A stretch of DNA of 64,000 nt from Amphibalanus amphitrite (GCF_019059575.1 NW_024883070.1:1-64000); one strand, 5' to 3'; shown: positions 13,201 through 22,877, counted from the first letter of the stretch. Numbers and translations: made by a program. The notes: generated by a model not told the origin, from the sequence alone.

Positions 13201-16200
13201 ACGAGACAAAACAATATGGCCACCTCTAATGAGAACCAAGTGCAATAAGTTCCCGGATGTAGACAGCACTGACGTCACCGGGATCGAAACCAATGGCATC
13301 AGTACTGGACCTATGGCGAAGCAAAGTAGTGACATCCCCCTGAAAACCTGTTTGGTGAGGACACTCTACGGAGCAGCTGGCTTTGCTGAGCTGCTCCTAA
13401 ATCTGGAACACAGCTTTCAAGCGTGCAAATCGCGTCCCAGCACCTCGGCCCATTTGGAATACATGACATATGTTTTGTTTGCAACTGGTAGGGCACTAAG
13501 CTACGTGTCGGGAGCTGAAAATATGAAATGCATTCCAATTGGAGGTGCTGAGACGCGATATGCACGCTTGAAAGCTGTGTTCCAGCCACTAGGGTGGGGT
13601 AGTATTGGTAATGTGCCAAGACTCCTCCCGGTCCTCCCGGGGTCTAGCGTGGCCCTCTCTCGCCAGTTGCCAGCTGGCTTAATCTAGGAACGCGGGTCGC
13701 AACAAGCACTGCTTAGCGGGGCACACGGGCCCATAGCCACCCATTCATCCATTCGGACAAAGTTTCTAAAAAAAAAGACTGGATTTTTAACTGTAGTCAC
13801 TAGCATTTGATCTTGGCTACACGATAAATACAATTTTGAATTTCGGTGTTCTCCTTTTAATTCGCTACTTTACTGTGACATTAATATTATTTCGTGACTG
13901 CGTATTGTTGTGTCGTGCTCAATTCACACCGTATAGTTCTGGAACCTCCTGATTGATTCTGAACCTCCTGATGCTGTTCCTATTGCGTGATACTTGGGCT
14001 TAATGTGGTGCTGACTCAGTTTTTGATGTTGTTGTTGTTTTTGTTGTTGTTGGGTTAGGCCCTTTCGGTCCAATTAGACCATTTCAGAGCCGGAAGGATG
14101 ATAGGAATTAGGGGGAGACATTGGTCTGGACAGGCACCCTAGTAAGTCACCGGGGCTGAGCCCGTCCAGAGGACAGGCCACCCAGCCCCAAGGCACTCAC
14201 TGCACCCGGCTACGGGGTGCGCTCCCTCGGGAGCAGCGGTGCCGCTCCAAGGGAGCAGCCCGCATAAGATAAAGGTGCCTGTCCAGCCCAGGGTGGGGGT
14301 TGCGGCGTGGAGAAGAAGGATTTCAGCATCCTGACGATGGAATCGACGGGACGGAGACCCTACAACCATATTTGTGGTACAATGGGTATTCTGCCAACGC
14401 TGTGATATCTGACGCTAACTCCACTCCTTATTTTCAGAGAACTCCAACCCCCGGTCCCAGGCCCCTGGCGGTATCTGTGATGGTATCTGGTCTCTGTATC
14501 CCCCACTGTCTGTGATGGTAATTGGTCTCTGTATCCCCCACAGAGAACTCCAACCCCCGATCCCCAGCCCCTGCCAGTACTGTCTGTGATGGTAACTGGT
14601 CTCTGTATCCCCCACAGAGAACTTTCAGCGGGGACATCTTTTGCCCTCTTTTTTTTTTCTTGTTCTAACTAACCAGACTTCCTCTTACCGACTGGTTGCT
14701 TATTCTGAGTTGTTTTCCGTTTCTTAGCAAGGAGTGCCGCGACTTTGCCACTTTTATTTTTTCTCTGGTGGTAAAATAAGGTTCTGTGAGTCGCTGGGCT
14801 GAGGGAGGGGGCACTCCTGGTCACCTATTAATGGGTGGCGATGTAGTTAGAAAAAAAAAACTCCAACCCCCGGTCCCCGGCCCCTGGCGGTGTGTCTGTG
14901 ATGGTAACTGGCCTCTGTATCCCCCACAGAGAACTCCAACCCCCGGTCCCCGGCTCCTGCCAGTACTGTCTGTGATGGTAACTGGTCTCTGTATCCCCCA
15001 CAGAGAACTCCAACCCCCGGTCCCCGGCTCCTGCCAGTACTGTTTGTGATGGTAACTGGTCTCTGTATCCCCCACAGAGAACTCCAACCCCCGGTCCCCG
15101 GCCCCAGTTGGTGTCTGTGATGGTAACTGGTCTCTGTATCCCCCACAGAGAACTCCAACCCCCGGTCCCCGGCCCCTGGCGGTGTGTCTGTGATGGTAAC
15201 TGGTCTCTGTATCCCCCACAGAGAACTCCAACCCCCGGTCCCCGGCCCCTGGCGGTGTGTCTGTGATGGTAACTGGTCTCTGTATCCCCCACAGAGAACT
15301 CCAACCCCCGCTCCCCGGCCCCTGGCGGTGTGTCTGTGATGGTAACTGGTCTCTGTATCCCCCACAGAGAACTCCAACACCCGAACTCCGGCCCCTGGCG
15401 GTGTGTCTGTGATGGTAACTGGTCTCTGTATCCCCCACAGAGAACTCCAACCCCCGGCCCCTGGCGGTGTGTCTGTGATGGTAACTGGTCTCTGTATCCC
15501 CCACAGAGAACTCCAACCCCCGCTCCCCGGCCCCTGGCGGTGTGTCTGTGATGGTAACTGGTCTCTGTATCCCCCACAGAGAACTCCAACCCCCGTTCCC
15601 CGGCCCCTGGCGGTGTGTGTGTGATGGTAACTGGTCTCTGTATCCCCCACAGAGAACTCCAACCCCCGGTCCCCGGCTCCTGCCAGTACTGTTTGTGATG
15701 GTAACTGGTCTCTGTATCCCCCACAGAGAACTCCAACCCCCGTTCCCCGGCCCCTGGCGGTGTGTGTGTGATGGTAACTGGTCTCTGTATCCCCCACAGA
15801 GAACTCCAACCCCCGAACTCCGGCCCCTGGCGGTGTGTCTGTGATGGTAACTGGTCTCTGTATCCCCGACAGAGAACTCCAACCCCCGCTCCCCGGCCCC
15901 TGCCAGTACTGTTTGTGATGGTAACTGGTCTCTGTATCCCCCACAGAGAACTCCAACCCCCGGTCCCCGGCTCCTGCCAGTACTGTTTGTGATGGTAACT
16001 GGTCTCTGTATCCCCCACAGAGAACTCCAACCCCCGCTCCCCGGCCCCTGGCGGTGTGTCTGTGATGGTAACTGGTCTCTGTATCCCCCACAGAGAACTC
16101 CAACCCCCGCTCCCCGGCCCCTGGCGGTGTGTCTGTGATGGTAACTGGTCTCTGTATCCCCCACAGAGAACTCCAACACCCGAACTCCGGCCCCTGGCGG

Positions 16201-18462
16201 TGTGTCTGTGATGGTAACTGGTCTCTGTATCCCCCACAGAGAACTCCAACCCCCGAACTCCGGCCCCTGGCGGTGTGTCTGTGATGGTAACTGGTCTCTG
16301 TATCCCCCACAGAGAACTCCAACCCCCGGTCCCCGGCCCCTGGCGGTGTGTCTGTGATGGTAACTGGCCTCTGTATCCCCCACAGAGAACTCCAACCCCC
16401 GGTCCCCGGCCCCAGTTGGTGTCTGTGATGGTAACTGGTCTCTGTATCCCCCACAGAGAACTCCAACCCCCGGTCCCCGACCCCTGGCGGTGTGTCTGTG
16501 ATGGTAACTGGTCTCTGTATCCCCCAGAGAACTCCAACCCCCGGTCCCCGGCCCCTGGCGGTGTGTCTGTGATGGTAACTGGCCTCTGTATCCCCCACAG
16601 AGAACTCCAACCCCCGCTCCCCGGCCCCTGGCGGTGTGTCTGTGATGGTAACTGGTCTCTGTATCCCCCACAGAGAACTCTAACCCCCGTTCCCCGGCCC
16701 CTGGCGGTGTGTGTGTGTGATGGTAACTGGTCTCTGTATCCCCCACAGAGAACTCCAACCCCCGCTCCCCGGCCCCTGCCAGTACTGTTTGTGATGGTAA
16801 CTGGTCTCTGTATCCCCAACAGAGAACTCCAACCCCCGGTCCCCGGCTCCTGCCAGTACTGTTTGTGATGGTAACTGGTCTCTGTATCCCCCACAGAGAA
16901 CTCCAACCCCAGGCTCCTGGCGGTGTGTCTGTGATGGTAACTGGTCTCTGTATCCCCCACAGAGAACTACAACCCCCAGTCCCCGGCCCCTGCCAGTACT
17001 GTTTGTGATGGTGACTGGTCTCTGTATCCCCCACAGAGAACTCCAACCCCCGGTCCCCGGCTCCTGCCAGTACTGTTTGTGATGGTAACTGGTCTCTGTA
17101 TCCCCCACAGAGAACTCCAACCCCCGGTCCCCGGCTCCTGCCAGTACTGTTTGTGATGGTAACTGGTCTCTGTATCCCCCACAGAGAACTCCAACCCCAG
17201 GCTCCTGGCGGTGTGTCTGTGATGGTAACTGGTCTCTGTATCCCCCACAGAGAACTACAACCCCCAGTCCCCGGCCCCTGCCAGTACTGTTTGTGATGGT
17301 AACTGGTCTCTGTATCCCCCACAGAGAACTCCAACCCCCGGTCCCCGGCTCCTGCCAGTACTGTTTGTGATGGTAACTGGCCTCTGTATCCCCCACAGAG
17401 AACTCCAACCCCCGGCCCCTGCCAGTACTGTCTGTGATGGTAGGTAACTGGTCTCTGTATCCCCCACAGAGAACTCCAACCCCCGGCCCCTGGCGGTGTG
17501 TCTGTGATGGTAACTGGTCTCTGTATGCCCACAGAGAACTCCAACCCCCGGTCCCCGGCCCCTGCCAGTACTGTCTGTGATGGTAAATGGTCTCTCCCCC
17601 ACAGAGAACTCCAACCCCCGCTCCCCGGCCCCTGGCGGTGTGTCTGTGATGGTAACTGGCCTCTGTATCCCCCACAGAGAACTCCAACCCCCGGTCCCCG
17701 GCTCCTGCCAGTACTGTTTGTGATGGTAACTGGTCTCTGTATCCCCCACAGAGAACTCCAACCCCCGGTCCCCGGCCCCTGGCGGTGTGTCTGTGATGGC
17801 AACTGGTCTCTCTATCCCCCACAGAGAACTCCAACCCCCGGCCCCCGGCCCCAGGCGGTGTCTGTGATGGTAACTGGTCTCTGTATCCCCCACAGAGAAC
17901 TCCAACCCCCGGCCCCCGGCCCCAGGCGGTATCTCGGACGCGCTCTCGCTGTCCGGCCTGCTCGACTCGGCGACACTAGAGACATCTGACGCCGTCTCGG
18001 AGAACCTCAACCTGCACGCCGAGTGAGTGGCGGCGCCACCGGGCCGAGGGGCCGTTTTATATGACAGACAATAGGACGAAGCTAGGGATTAGGTGTCATC
18101 CACCAGGTCGAATTATTCTTCACTTACGTTTGGTGCCTGATATTCAGTAATTCTTACCGTATAGGAAATGCTTGACACCTAGATAATTATTTTTTGGGTA
18201 GTGATTTATAGTGAAGAATGATGACTTTGAGCTCTGTTTTCTTTCAAGCTGACACTATCATGCACTTTTAACCCTGCTTAAATAATTGCATTGGACAGTC
18301 ATTACAGAACAGATAGTCATTACAGATTTCATGGAAAAGTAATTACAGAATGGGCTGTAAATCGCCATATATTTCATTCGCAGAATCAGCGAGCTGCTGC
18401 GGGCTGCCGACACCGTGCCGCCACCTGACGGCGAGAACATAGACTGGAGCTTCCTCAACTAG
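1140..18462 (+). CDS. IKBKB-like: IkB kinase (IKK beta/alpha type), C-terminal 398 residues in nine exons
   Basis: IKK phosphorylates IkB (in arthropods also acting in the Toll/IMD-NF-kB route) as a cytoplasmic complex with NEMO/IKK-gamma. Nine exons (1140-1277, 1817-1902, 2643-2797, 4415-4592, 5751-5903, 12350-12494, 12966-13101, 17896-18022, 18384-18462) join in compatible phases to 1197 nt, ending in TAG. Colinear matches to the known IKK-beta C-terminus: VLYVFN (end of the ubiquitin-like domain), a helical scaffold with TSDDAYRRWREAG (human TSDKLLLAWREME), RRRPKEQRS (human REKPRDQRT), FQKQRQAEIWNLMRIV (human LQEKRQKELWNLLKIA), then an Ala/Pro linker and a final IDWSFL, like the NEMO-binding LDWSWL. 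The length from this point agrees with human IKK-beta (about 387 residues). The kinase domain and start codon are outside the window to the left. IKK-alpha versus beta cannot be decided. Introns total about 16 kb, mostly tandem arrays and transposons. Confidence 0.9.
1284..1348 (+). repeat. tRNA-related (SINE-like) sequence
   Basis: A-box TAGCTCAGAGGTAGAGC (1288-1304) and B-box GCTCGAATCC (1331-1340), with a possible five-pair anticodon stem. The acceptor and T stems do not pair properly, so it is a tRNA-derived relic. It begins 6 nt after an IKK donor site. Confidence 0.55.
1349..1816. other. Intronic stretch without recognisable features
   Basis: Intron between IKK exons 1 and 2. Mixed-composition sequence ending in a C-tract (1801-1812) that serves as the polypyrimidine tract of the next exon. 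Confidence 0.5.
1817..1902 (+). CDS. IKBKB-like: IKK exon 2 of window
   Basis: 86 nt, phase 0 to 2; acceptor after a C-tract (CCACAG), donor AT/GTGAGT. Encodes a helix with QSVFMIQRNMELLNLRERAR, the counterpart of the IKK scaffold helix QVWHSIQTLKEDCNRLQQG. No exon-derived repeats flank it. Confidence 0.8.
1903..2434. other. Intronic stretch
   Basis: Intron between IKK exons 2 and 3. Apart from a (CATA)n microsatellite near 2410-2430 I see nothing. Confidence 0.5.
2435..2642. repeat. Exon-edge array, IKK exon 3 acceptor (about 70-bp unit)
   Basis: Three units, each with a CT-rich tract, CAG/GATGTCTCTGGC and GTCTCTGTCC. The CAG/GATGTCTCTGG block is the acceptor and start of the exon at 2643, the last copy. 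Confidence 0.85.
2643..2797 (+). CDS. IKBKB-like: IKK exon 3 of window (scaffold helix)
   Basis: 155 nt, phase 2 to 1. Acceptor CCCCCGCAG, donor A/GTGAGT at 2798. Encodes a Leu/Ser helix (SRLSERLVSDLSRLQAATD) aligning with human [26 protein letters not shown] is preferred to the GTCAGT five bases upstream because it restores phase with the next exon, giving T-S-D at the junction as in human IKK-beta. Confidence 0.85.
2812..2828 (+). repeat. tRNA B-box-like hairpin next to donor
   Basis: GCGGGTTCGAGACCCGC is a perfect T-arm-like hairpin, 14 nt after the exon 3 donor. Probably a SINE relic; no complete tRNA is visible. Confidence 0.45.
2829..4079. repeat. Dispersed-repeat intron with 127-bp duplication
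   Basis: Two tandem copies (about 3160-3280 and 3290-3395) share CCAAATTTGA, GCAATCGGCCCAGCCGTT and GCACGTGCGCACGTGCA. The sequence up to 3860 has more divergent relatives (GAGATATAAGCCTCTCAAAA). No coding potential; an unclassified transposable-element relic. Confidence 0.5.
4080..4414. repeat. Exon-edge array, IKK exon 4 acceptor (about 20-27-bp unit)
   Basis: More than ten units of (C/T)-rich tract plus GCAGCCTCTGATGACG. The core GCAG/CCTCTGATGACGC is exactly the acceptor and first codons of the exon at 4415, the last copy. Confidence 0.9.
4415..4592 (+). CDS. IKBKB-like: IKK exon 4 of window (scaffold helix, flanked by arrays on both sides)
   Basis: 178 nt, phase 1 to 2. Acceptor CCTGCAG, donor TT/GTGAGT. 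Encodes SDDAYRRWREAGDHVRRRL and AQQLTAQITEVRRQGAELQ, matching the IKK-beta region around AWREMEQAVEL and ERMMALQTDIVDLQR. Both flanks are minisatellites that repeat this exon's own edges (4080-4414 and 4593-5640). Confidence 0.9.
4593..5640. repeat. Exon-edge array, IKK exon 4 donor (about 50-58-bp unit)
   Basis: About 20 units of GATTTGGGGACACA, ACCCGACGACCT and GTCTTGTGAGTAGAG. The block CCCGACGACCTCCGAGTCTT/GTGAGTAG is the last 20 nt of the exon plus its donor. The genuine exon end at 4592 is the first copy, and most units keep a consensus-like GTGAGT. Confidence 0.92.
5751..5903 (+). CDS. IKBKB-like: IKK exon 5 of window
   Basis: 153 nt, phase 2 to 2. Acceptor after a long C-tract ending CCAG; donor TG/GTGAGC. 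RRRPKEQRS and NLDMIRIVAKFL match the IKK-beta REKPRDQRT and QEMVRLLLQAI segment. Confidence 0.9.
5904..6390. repeat. Exon-edge duplication, IKK exon 5 donor, plus short-unit repeats
   Basis: The end of exon 5 and its donor recur at about 6030-6076 (GATCAGCC, CACCAGGCCGTGTGGTGAG) with small indels. Around both copies lie shorter GAATATACTACAGAGG units. Confidence 0.8.
6402..6701. repeat. Exon-edge array, IKK exon 6 acceptor, left part
   Basis: Four units of CCGTCTGTACCCCCAG, TGACCAGCAGAAGGTGGAG and AGGTACGCCCT, copies of the acceptor and start of the exon whose functional copy is at 12350. The array is interrupted at 6701 by an insertion and resumes at 11873. Confidence 0.9.
8240..9214 (-). 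mobile_element. Degenerate Tc1/mariner-type element
   Basis: Terminal inverted repeats start CAGGGTGTCCGGAAAGT and end with its complement. On the minus strand around 8400-8600, remnants such as LENKL-like LQNKLSATSHLSLESLKT resemble the C-terminal part of mariner transposases (SPDLNP...LENK), broken by stops and frameshifts. Non-autonomous; flanking TA duplication not seen. Confidence 0.75.
9640..9760. repeat. (GACTCC)n microsatellite
   Basis: Imperfect hexamer repeat of GACTCC/GGAGTC, related to the short tract at 712-735. Its reverse-strand ORFs (Val-Gly runs) are artefacts. Confidence 0.8.
11232..11866. mobile_element. Foldback element with about 180-bp inverted arms
   Basis: The arm at 11232-11420 (CACGTCAAACCCCTTGAG ... 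CATTCACTCGTAATGTTAA) recurs inverted at 11679-11860. The central 260 bp is GC-rich and unique. No ORF. It sits at the right end of the larger 6702-11872 insertion, so it may be part of that element's terminus. Confidence 0.7.
11873..12349. repeat. Exon-edge array, IKK exon 6 acceptor, right part
   Basis: Five decoy units (near 11940, 12014, 12103, 12180, 12259) before the genuine acceptor at 12349. Each has TGTACCCCCAG followed by (T/C)GACCAGCAGA and GGAGAGGTACGCCCTG. Some keep 70 nt of exon sequence. Confidence 0.92.
12350..12494 (+). CDS. IKBKB-like: IKK exon 6 of window (conserved WNL helix)
   Basis: 145 nt, phase 2 to 0. Acceptor TACCCCCAG, donor GTG/GTAGGT. Its C-terminal helix FQKQRQAEIWNLMRIV is the best match to IKK-beta in the window. 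Many copies of its first 40-60 nt precede it, but only this copy continues into the full exon. Confidence 0.92.
12495..12720. repeat. Weak exon-edge duplication, IKK exon 6 donor
   Basis: GTG/GTAGGTTCTA at the donor recurs at about 12535 (ACCGTGGTAGGTTCTA). More degenerate GTACTGTGGG/TTTACAG units follow to about 12720. Confidence 0.6.
12721..12965. other. Intronic stretch
   Basis: Rest of the intron before IKK exon 7; AT-rich, nothing recognised except the polypyrimidine tract and TTTCAG acceptor. Confidence 0.5.
12966..13101 (+). CDS. IKBKB-like: IKK exon 7 of window (Ala/Pro linker)
   Basis: 136 nt, phase 0 to 1; acceptor TGTTTCAG, donor G/GTGAGG. Low-complexity linker with an APAPAPAR run, then SVEELLTTG. 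It corresponds to the divergent Ser/Pro segment of IKK-beta. GC-rich. Confidence 0.75.
13102..14040. repeat. Intron with a single exon 7-donor copy and a short inverted repeat
   Basis: GGTGAGGACACTCTACGGA from the exon 7 donor (13101) recurs once at 13353-13371. Between them, 13168-13291 is bounded by inverted arms (TTTCGATCCCGATGACG and GTCACCGGGATCGAAA), a possible small MITE. The 176-codon ORF here shows no known domain. Confidence 0.5.
14041..14400 (-). repeat. Dispersed repeat, copy 1 (related to 61660-62140)
   Basis: Shares CCCTTTCGGTC, GACCATTTCAGAGCCGGAAG, GGAGACATTGGTCT and CGCACCCGGCTACGG-like blocks with the copy near 61.7 kb. Preceded by (GTT)n, so read on the minus strand it ends in an (AAC)n tail, as for a retroposon. 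Confidence 0.65.
14430..17895. repeat. Exon-edge array, IKK exon 8 acceptor (73-bp unit, more than 40 copies)
   Basis: Unit: CTCTGTATCCCCCACAG / AGAACTCCAACCCCCGG / TCCCCGGCCCCTGGCGG / TGTGTCTGTGATGGTAACTG. It starts with the exon 8 acceptor and about 35 nt of coding sequence. Subtypes differ by GGCGGTGTGT versus GCCAGTACTG and by GGT/GCT/AAC/GTT changes, and appear in runs that suggest block duplication. Foreign sequence interrupts the array at about 14632-14862. The 73-bp period leaves all three frames open on both strands. Confidence 0.95.
14632..14862. mobile_element. Insertion interrupting the 73-bp array
   Basis: After GAGAACT the array breaks into unrelated T-rich sequence and returns after an A-run with CTCCAACCCCC. 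The A-run suggests a short plus-strand retroposon, but there are no recognisable boxes. Confidence 0.4.
17896..18022 (+). CDS. IKBKB-like: IKK exon 8 of window
   Basis: 127 nt, phase 1 to 2; acceptor CCCCCACAG, donor GA/GTGAGT. Starts ENSNPRPPAPGG and continues to SLSGLLDSATLETSDAVSEN. It is the last copy of a 73-bp array of more than 40 units; only this copy runs on into unique coding sequence. Confidence 0.75.
18384..18462 (+). CDS. IKBKB-like: IKK terminal exon with NEMO-binding-like motif
   Basis: 79 nt including TAG; acceptor ATTCGCAG. Encodes ISELLRAAD, then DGENIDWSFLN and stop. IDWSFL matches the human IKK NEMO-binding core LDWSWL at the acid and both aromatic positions, but only one residue follows it. 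Confidence 0.88.
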
Positions 18463-19988
18463 CCGCTGGCGGCGCTGCAGTCGCCGTGAGTGTCCGCTGC
18501 GGCCGACTATGAAAAACCAGGGTCAGTTCGGGTGGGCGACGACAGCCTCTTTTCGAGACTGTACGTACGCGTCTGTGTGGTGTCCGGGACTGTACCGCAG
18601 TCTGAGTGCCTTGTGTAAAATGATGCCGGCCAGTGCCATAATGATTATAATTATGGCCCCCTATGCAGTTTTAATGAGCGATAAATTTTGTTTAAGGCCA
18701 TAGAGACTAGAGTGTTACGCGTGTGTGTAGGTGGATACAAGTCGAGCTCATGAGATCCTTGGGCTGGAAATGATGCTTTGCCGGCTGTTTTAGGTTAGAC
18801 TGGTGATTGTGATATGGGCCGAGGCATTTCACAATACTTTTATTGATTTTAGTGTGCGATTTCCAGCTTTTGCGCGCTCGTTTATCCTTTAGATGATATT
18901 TTTACATAAGGTGGTCATAGTGATTGACTTCATTCAATGAATGATGACCGTCTACGGTATATCATGATTATTACCGCTCTTTTCGAGGTTTGTGACAGTC
19001 ACTCGCCCTTTGCACAATGTTACTCTCTTTTTACCCTCAATTTTCATTTGAACAACATTTTGTGTGTGAGACCATAGAGATCTTATATGTATATAAGATA
19101 TCTATGTGTGAGACAGCCGGTGCTGAAAATAATTTGTTCTTATTTTATGAGAAGTCACTCGGCTTATTTCATGCTAAGTTCAGATCGACCAATGCTCGTT
19201 TAAGCTGTTCATTCAAGGGTTTCGTTTGGCTTTTAATCGGAGGGGCTTCTCCAGTCTTGTTTACTGTAGCTTAGAGTAGCTCAGAAACTCACCATGTTTT
19301 TTCTAGTTGATTGCCCATGCTGTTTTTCGTGTTGCTGGTTGAGAGGTAACTGAAAGAATTGCCTTACACGCGATCAACGCATAACTGCACTTGAAGAACA
19401 TTGCTCTATGAAAATGTTTGTCAAATCGAGATATGATAATGGATGAGAAATGAGATCGTTTTTAGTGGTGATTATAAGTGGATGAGCTCGACAATTCCAT
19501 TTTAGTTTCGTGCTGCCATTGCGATACTTATTGCGGAAATATGATAAATGTTTCATGTTTCTTAGATATCCTAGGTTTGCTGGTTGTGTAAATGTCCATA
19601 TCGTCTATCTAAATGACCATGCTTTCAATGTTTTTGTACGAAGAATATTTGTGATGTTTTTTTCGTGCTACAACATGATGTAATAATCGCCTTCCTGATT
19701 ATGTTATGGCTATCAAATATCGAGGCTATATTATTACCGGCTTTCAGTTACCCAGTATATATTTGCTCCGCGCATTACGGTGCGCACACGTGCTTGTGTT
19801 ACTTTCTGCTTTACGTTACGACGTAACGTTACGTTATATACGCTCTCGATCTTGATCCGCAATGGACGAACTAAAGCGAACGAATGAGCCATTTGGGCGG
19901 ATGGCAATGAGTTTGAAATGACAGGATGACGTGGAAATGACTCTCAAATGACAGGTTGCGCTAGATTGGTAGGCTAGCTCTGACATTG
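18463..19988. other. IKK 3' UTR and intergenic sequence
   Basis: Starts just after the IKK stop. A GTGAGTGT motif 25 nt after the stop could be a 3'-UTR donor. AT-rich sequence with no ORF, RNA gene or repeat that I can assign. Confidence 0.5.
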
Positions 19989-19990
19989 TA

Positions 19991-21346
19991 CAGGGTGTCC
20001 CATAAGTTCCTTCTCACCTAAATTTTTCTTTAAGAGGCTCTCTTATTTAAAGCCACGCTTAATTTATTTTGTAACTGAGCTTTTGGGGTTGCCATGGCAA
20101 CTGTGAATGTGCTCCACGGTAACTAATTCGTCTAGACAAAATATTTTTTGCCAGTGAGTTCACTTCCTTTGGAGACGGCTTACGCCGCAACATAGAGGTC
20201 TCTGATTCGGGAACGTCTCGGTATTTAGACCGCACTGGGCCATTCACGACGGTTGAGGGTGATTGAGGCCATCCAGTATGTAGCCAATGTCTATCGCTAA
20301 CTGGACGCACAGTCAACAAGTGACGCCGATGATTTGTCGGGAGTCAATCGCTGCAATTTTATGCTCTTTTTTGTCAGATTTCACGAGTGAGCCATGTGGC
20401 CAAAACTGTGTGGCGCCAAAATGGCCGTCAAAAAGGTCTTAGCGTTAGAAAGTTGGTAAACAGGCTTTTCAGGATGTATTGCCAGCTGTCTAAGAGTATC
20501 ATTTCGGGGTACCTAACTCAAGGTGACTTAAGCTCTACTTACCGGAGGGCTCAAAACAGTCAAAAACGTCTTAAAATGGCCAAACATGTGTTTCGTTATG
20601 CCTGAGGCTAAAAAAACTGGAGGGTCGATGACATCAATGTGGTCATCTGGACTACCTAGTCCGTGCTCGAGATAAAACACCCGTCCAAACCCCAAAACGG
20701 TCCCATATGGGCGACGGAAAAGGCCTTTGTGTCATTCAGCTTTATTCCTATGCAAAAGGCCAGGGTCACGGTAATGTGGGTCAATATGCGTCCAGACACT
20801 GATCACGTTGCGAATGATGCTCCAGAAACAGTCTTGGGACGCAGAATGCTTCTTCAAGAAGATCTAGGAGGAGTTTCAGCTTTCTAGCTTAACTTGAACC
20901 GCAAGTATGACCACATTTTTTTAGTAGAAAATGGCATCCGGGAGGTCGTAGGCCCATCTTCAAGCAAGACAGTGCATCAGTGCAGAGGTCAAGCAAAGCA
21001 TAAAAGCAGTGCCAGGAGACTGTGATAGGCGTGTGTGGCAAGATCACATCCCAGGCAACTCATCGGATCCAAATTTCATAAAAATGTGTTGGGAATATTG
21101 AAATCGAGGCTCGTCGAAGCGAAGCGGTGTTCCAGCATTGAGGAGCTCACGGCGCATGCCAAGTCAGTCTGCGCTAACTTCAAGCCTGCTATGCTGCCAA
21201 ACATGCCGGTTGGCATGTCGCAGCATGTATTCATGTGTTTGCCTATGAAATGGGGAGCACATTGAGGGGTTATAAACATATCAAAACGCAATGTACTTTG
21301 TTTTACATGCAAATAAAAGGTGAGAACGAACTTATGGGACACCCTG
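19991..21346 (+). mobile_element. Degenerate mariner-like element, copy 1
   Basis: TIR CAGGGTGTCCCATAAGTTC at the left and its complement at the right, flanked by TA on both sides. 1356 bp. The plus strand carries broken transposase-like reading frames (about 20387-21240), including FHKNVLGILKSRL near the C-terminus. Same family as 22878-24235, opposite orientation. Confidence 0.8.
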
Positions 21347-21348
21347 TA

Positions 21349-22875
21349 CTCCGGTGATATCATTGGAGTTCCGTTAGATTTTCAATCATGAAATGTTTGC
21401 TGTTTTAGCTGAGAATGCACACCAAAAGCGAACACCCTCTTACATAGTTGGATAAAGTTTAACATATATCTATCAAACATTTAGTGGGCTTTGAAAAGAT
21501 ATTGTATGTCGCATACTCAAAACCTGTTTTCTGTTTACTGCATTCATCTTTGCCCCGTCTTACGCTCAGCTGTTTGCCATTCGTCCTGATGGCTCGTGAG
21601 GTATTTTGTTTTGCTATCTCCGCCTAGCTGCCTATCTGCCTGCCTATGTACAGTCTGTCAAAGCTAAGAAAGAACGGATTGTGCTCAGTTATCGATGCAC
21701 GTGTCTGTATAGATAACTTCGAATACGACAGAGATAATTTTTTCTTGAGCACATGTAGGCTATCTTCAACGTCCAATGCACGTGTTAAGTGCTTCGAGAC
21801 GCTTTAGCTCCGTTCTCTTTAGGTTTGACAGACTAGTTATTTACCAGCCTGTTTAGTTATCTATTGGCTCAGCTATGTTACATCGGTCGACTTTCTTTCG
21901 CTGCGTTTCGTCCTATTTCGTGCGGTTGTTTTGTGTCTAGTCAGTATTGGTTTGTTATTGCGCGTCGTATTTCAGCTGATGTGAAATACACACACCTACC
22001 GCCTCTGTTCGTTTTCAATGTGTGAGCTGCAGAATGGTGCTCTTCACTAAAACTTCTAAGCCGAATAACAAAATCATTGGATATCAGTACCTATTAGCTA
22101 AAGACACTGTTTTAACATTGCCACAGTTCTGGTCTTGTGGCCGCTAAAACTTAACACTACGTAGTAACTTACACGTAAATATGATAGCAACGACAAAGAA
22201 AGGTATTTTTCGGCACACTGTCGTTACATAACTTTTTACAGGGCTCGCATAGTGTCTGATCGGGATGGGAAGAGTCAAGGTCTACCCTCGGTCGGCGCGT
22301 GAGAAGAGTCCAGGTCACCCATAGGTCGGCGGGTGGGAAGGGTCAAGGTCGGCGGCGGGGGATGACAGGCAGGAATATGTCGGGAGCTTATGAATGTTCG
22401 AATAGATTCGAGAACTATCGAAGACGGCTGTGAAACAGAGCATGAATATTAAAAGTCACGCTGTCAAATCAGACAACCCTACAGAGCAGGGCAGACCAGC
22501 GGTGTACTCCTCCCACAGAACACGTGTTGAAGTAGTTATATGCTGTATATGTTGTGCCCTTATCACAGTCTTGGATTCCCGAAGTGTTGTAGCACCGCAG
22601 CCTACATCATACATAGGTTCTACCTACAGTATGTATGACAGGTCCCAAACTACACAGCGGCTGGTGGTATGCGGCCTTTTTATTATTCACGTCTCACACA
22701 CTACAAAGCGGTACCAATGACAGTTGCGCACTTCTAAATTTCTAATCTGACATTCGTGCTGCTGGTTGTTGGTGTACAATGGTGCCTTTTGCAACACAGC
22801 ACGGCAATGCTTATTTGCGGTGATGATACATTTAAAGCGTCCTTAACAAGTAGAGGTCACGATAACACTTGGTAA
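21349..22875. other. Intergenic sequence between the two mariner-like copies
   Basis: No gene, array or RNA recognised. Near 22250-22370 a short GGTC(G/A)GCG-containing repeat (AAGAGTCAAGGTC) occurs about three times. Confidence 0.5.
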
Positions 22876-22877
22876 TA

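Noticed and set aside
13157-13687. 176-codon plus-strand ORF in an IKK intron
   Set aside because: No recognisable domain and it spans a small inverted-repeat element; no splice or coding support.
14821-17802. 993-codon minus-strand ORF and several 200-700-codon relatives
   Set aside because: Produced by the 73-bp array, whose period leaves all frames open. No domain, only repeated GGYRDQLPSQT-like blocks; antisense to the IKK intron.
14430-17895. CRISPR array
   Set aside because: The repeats are contiguous without unique spacers, and the genome is eukaryotic.
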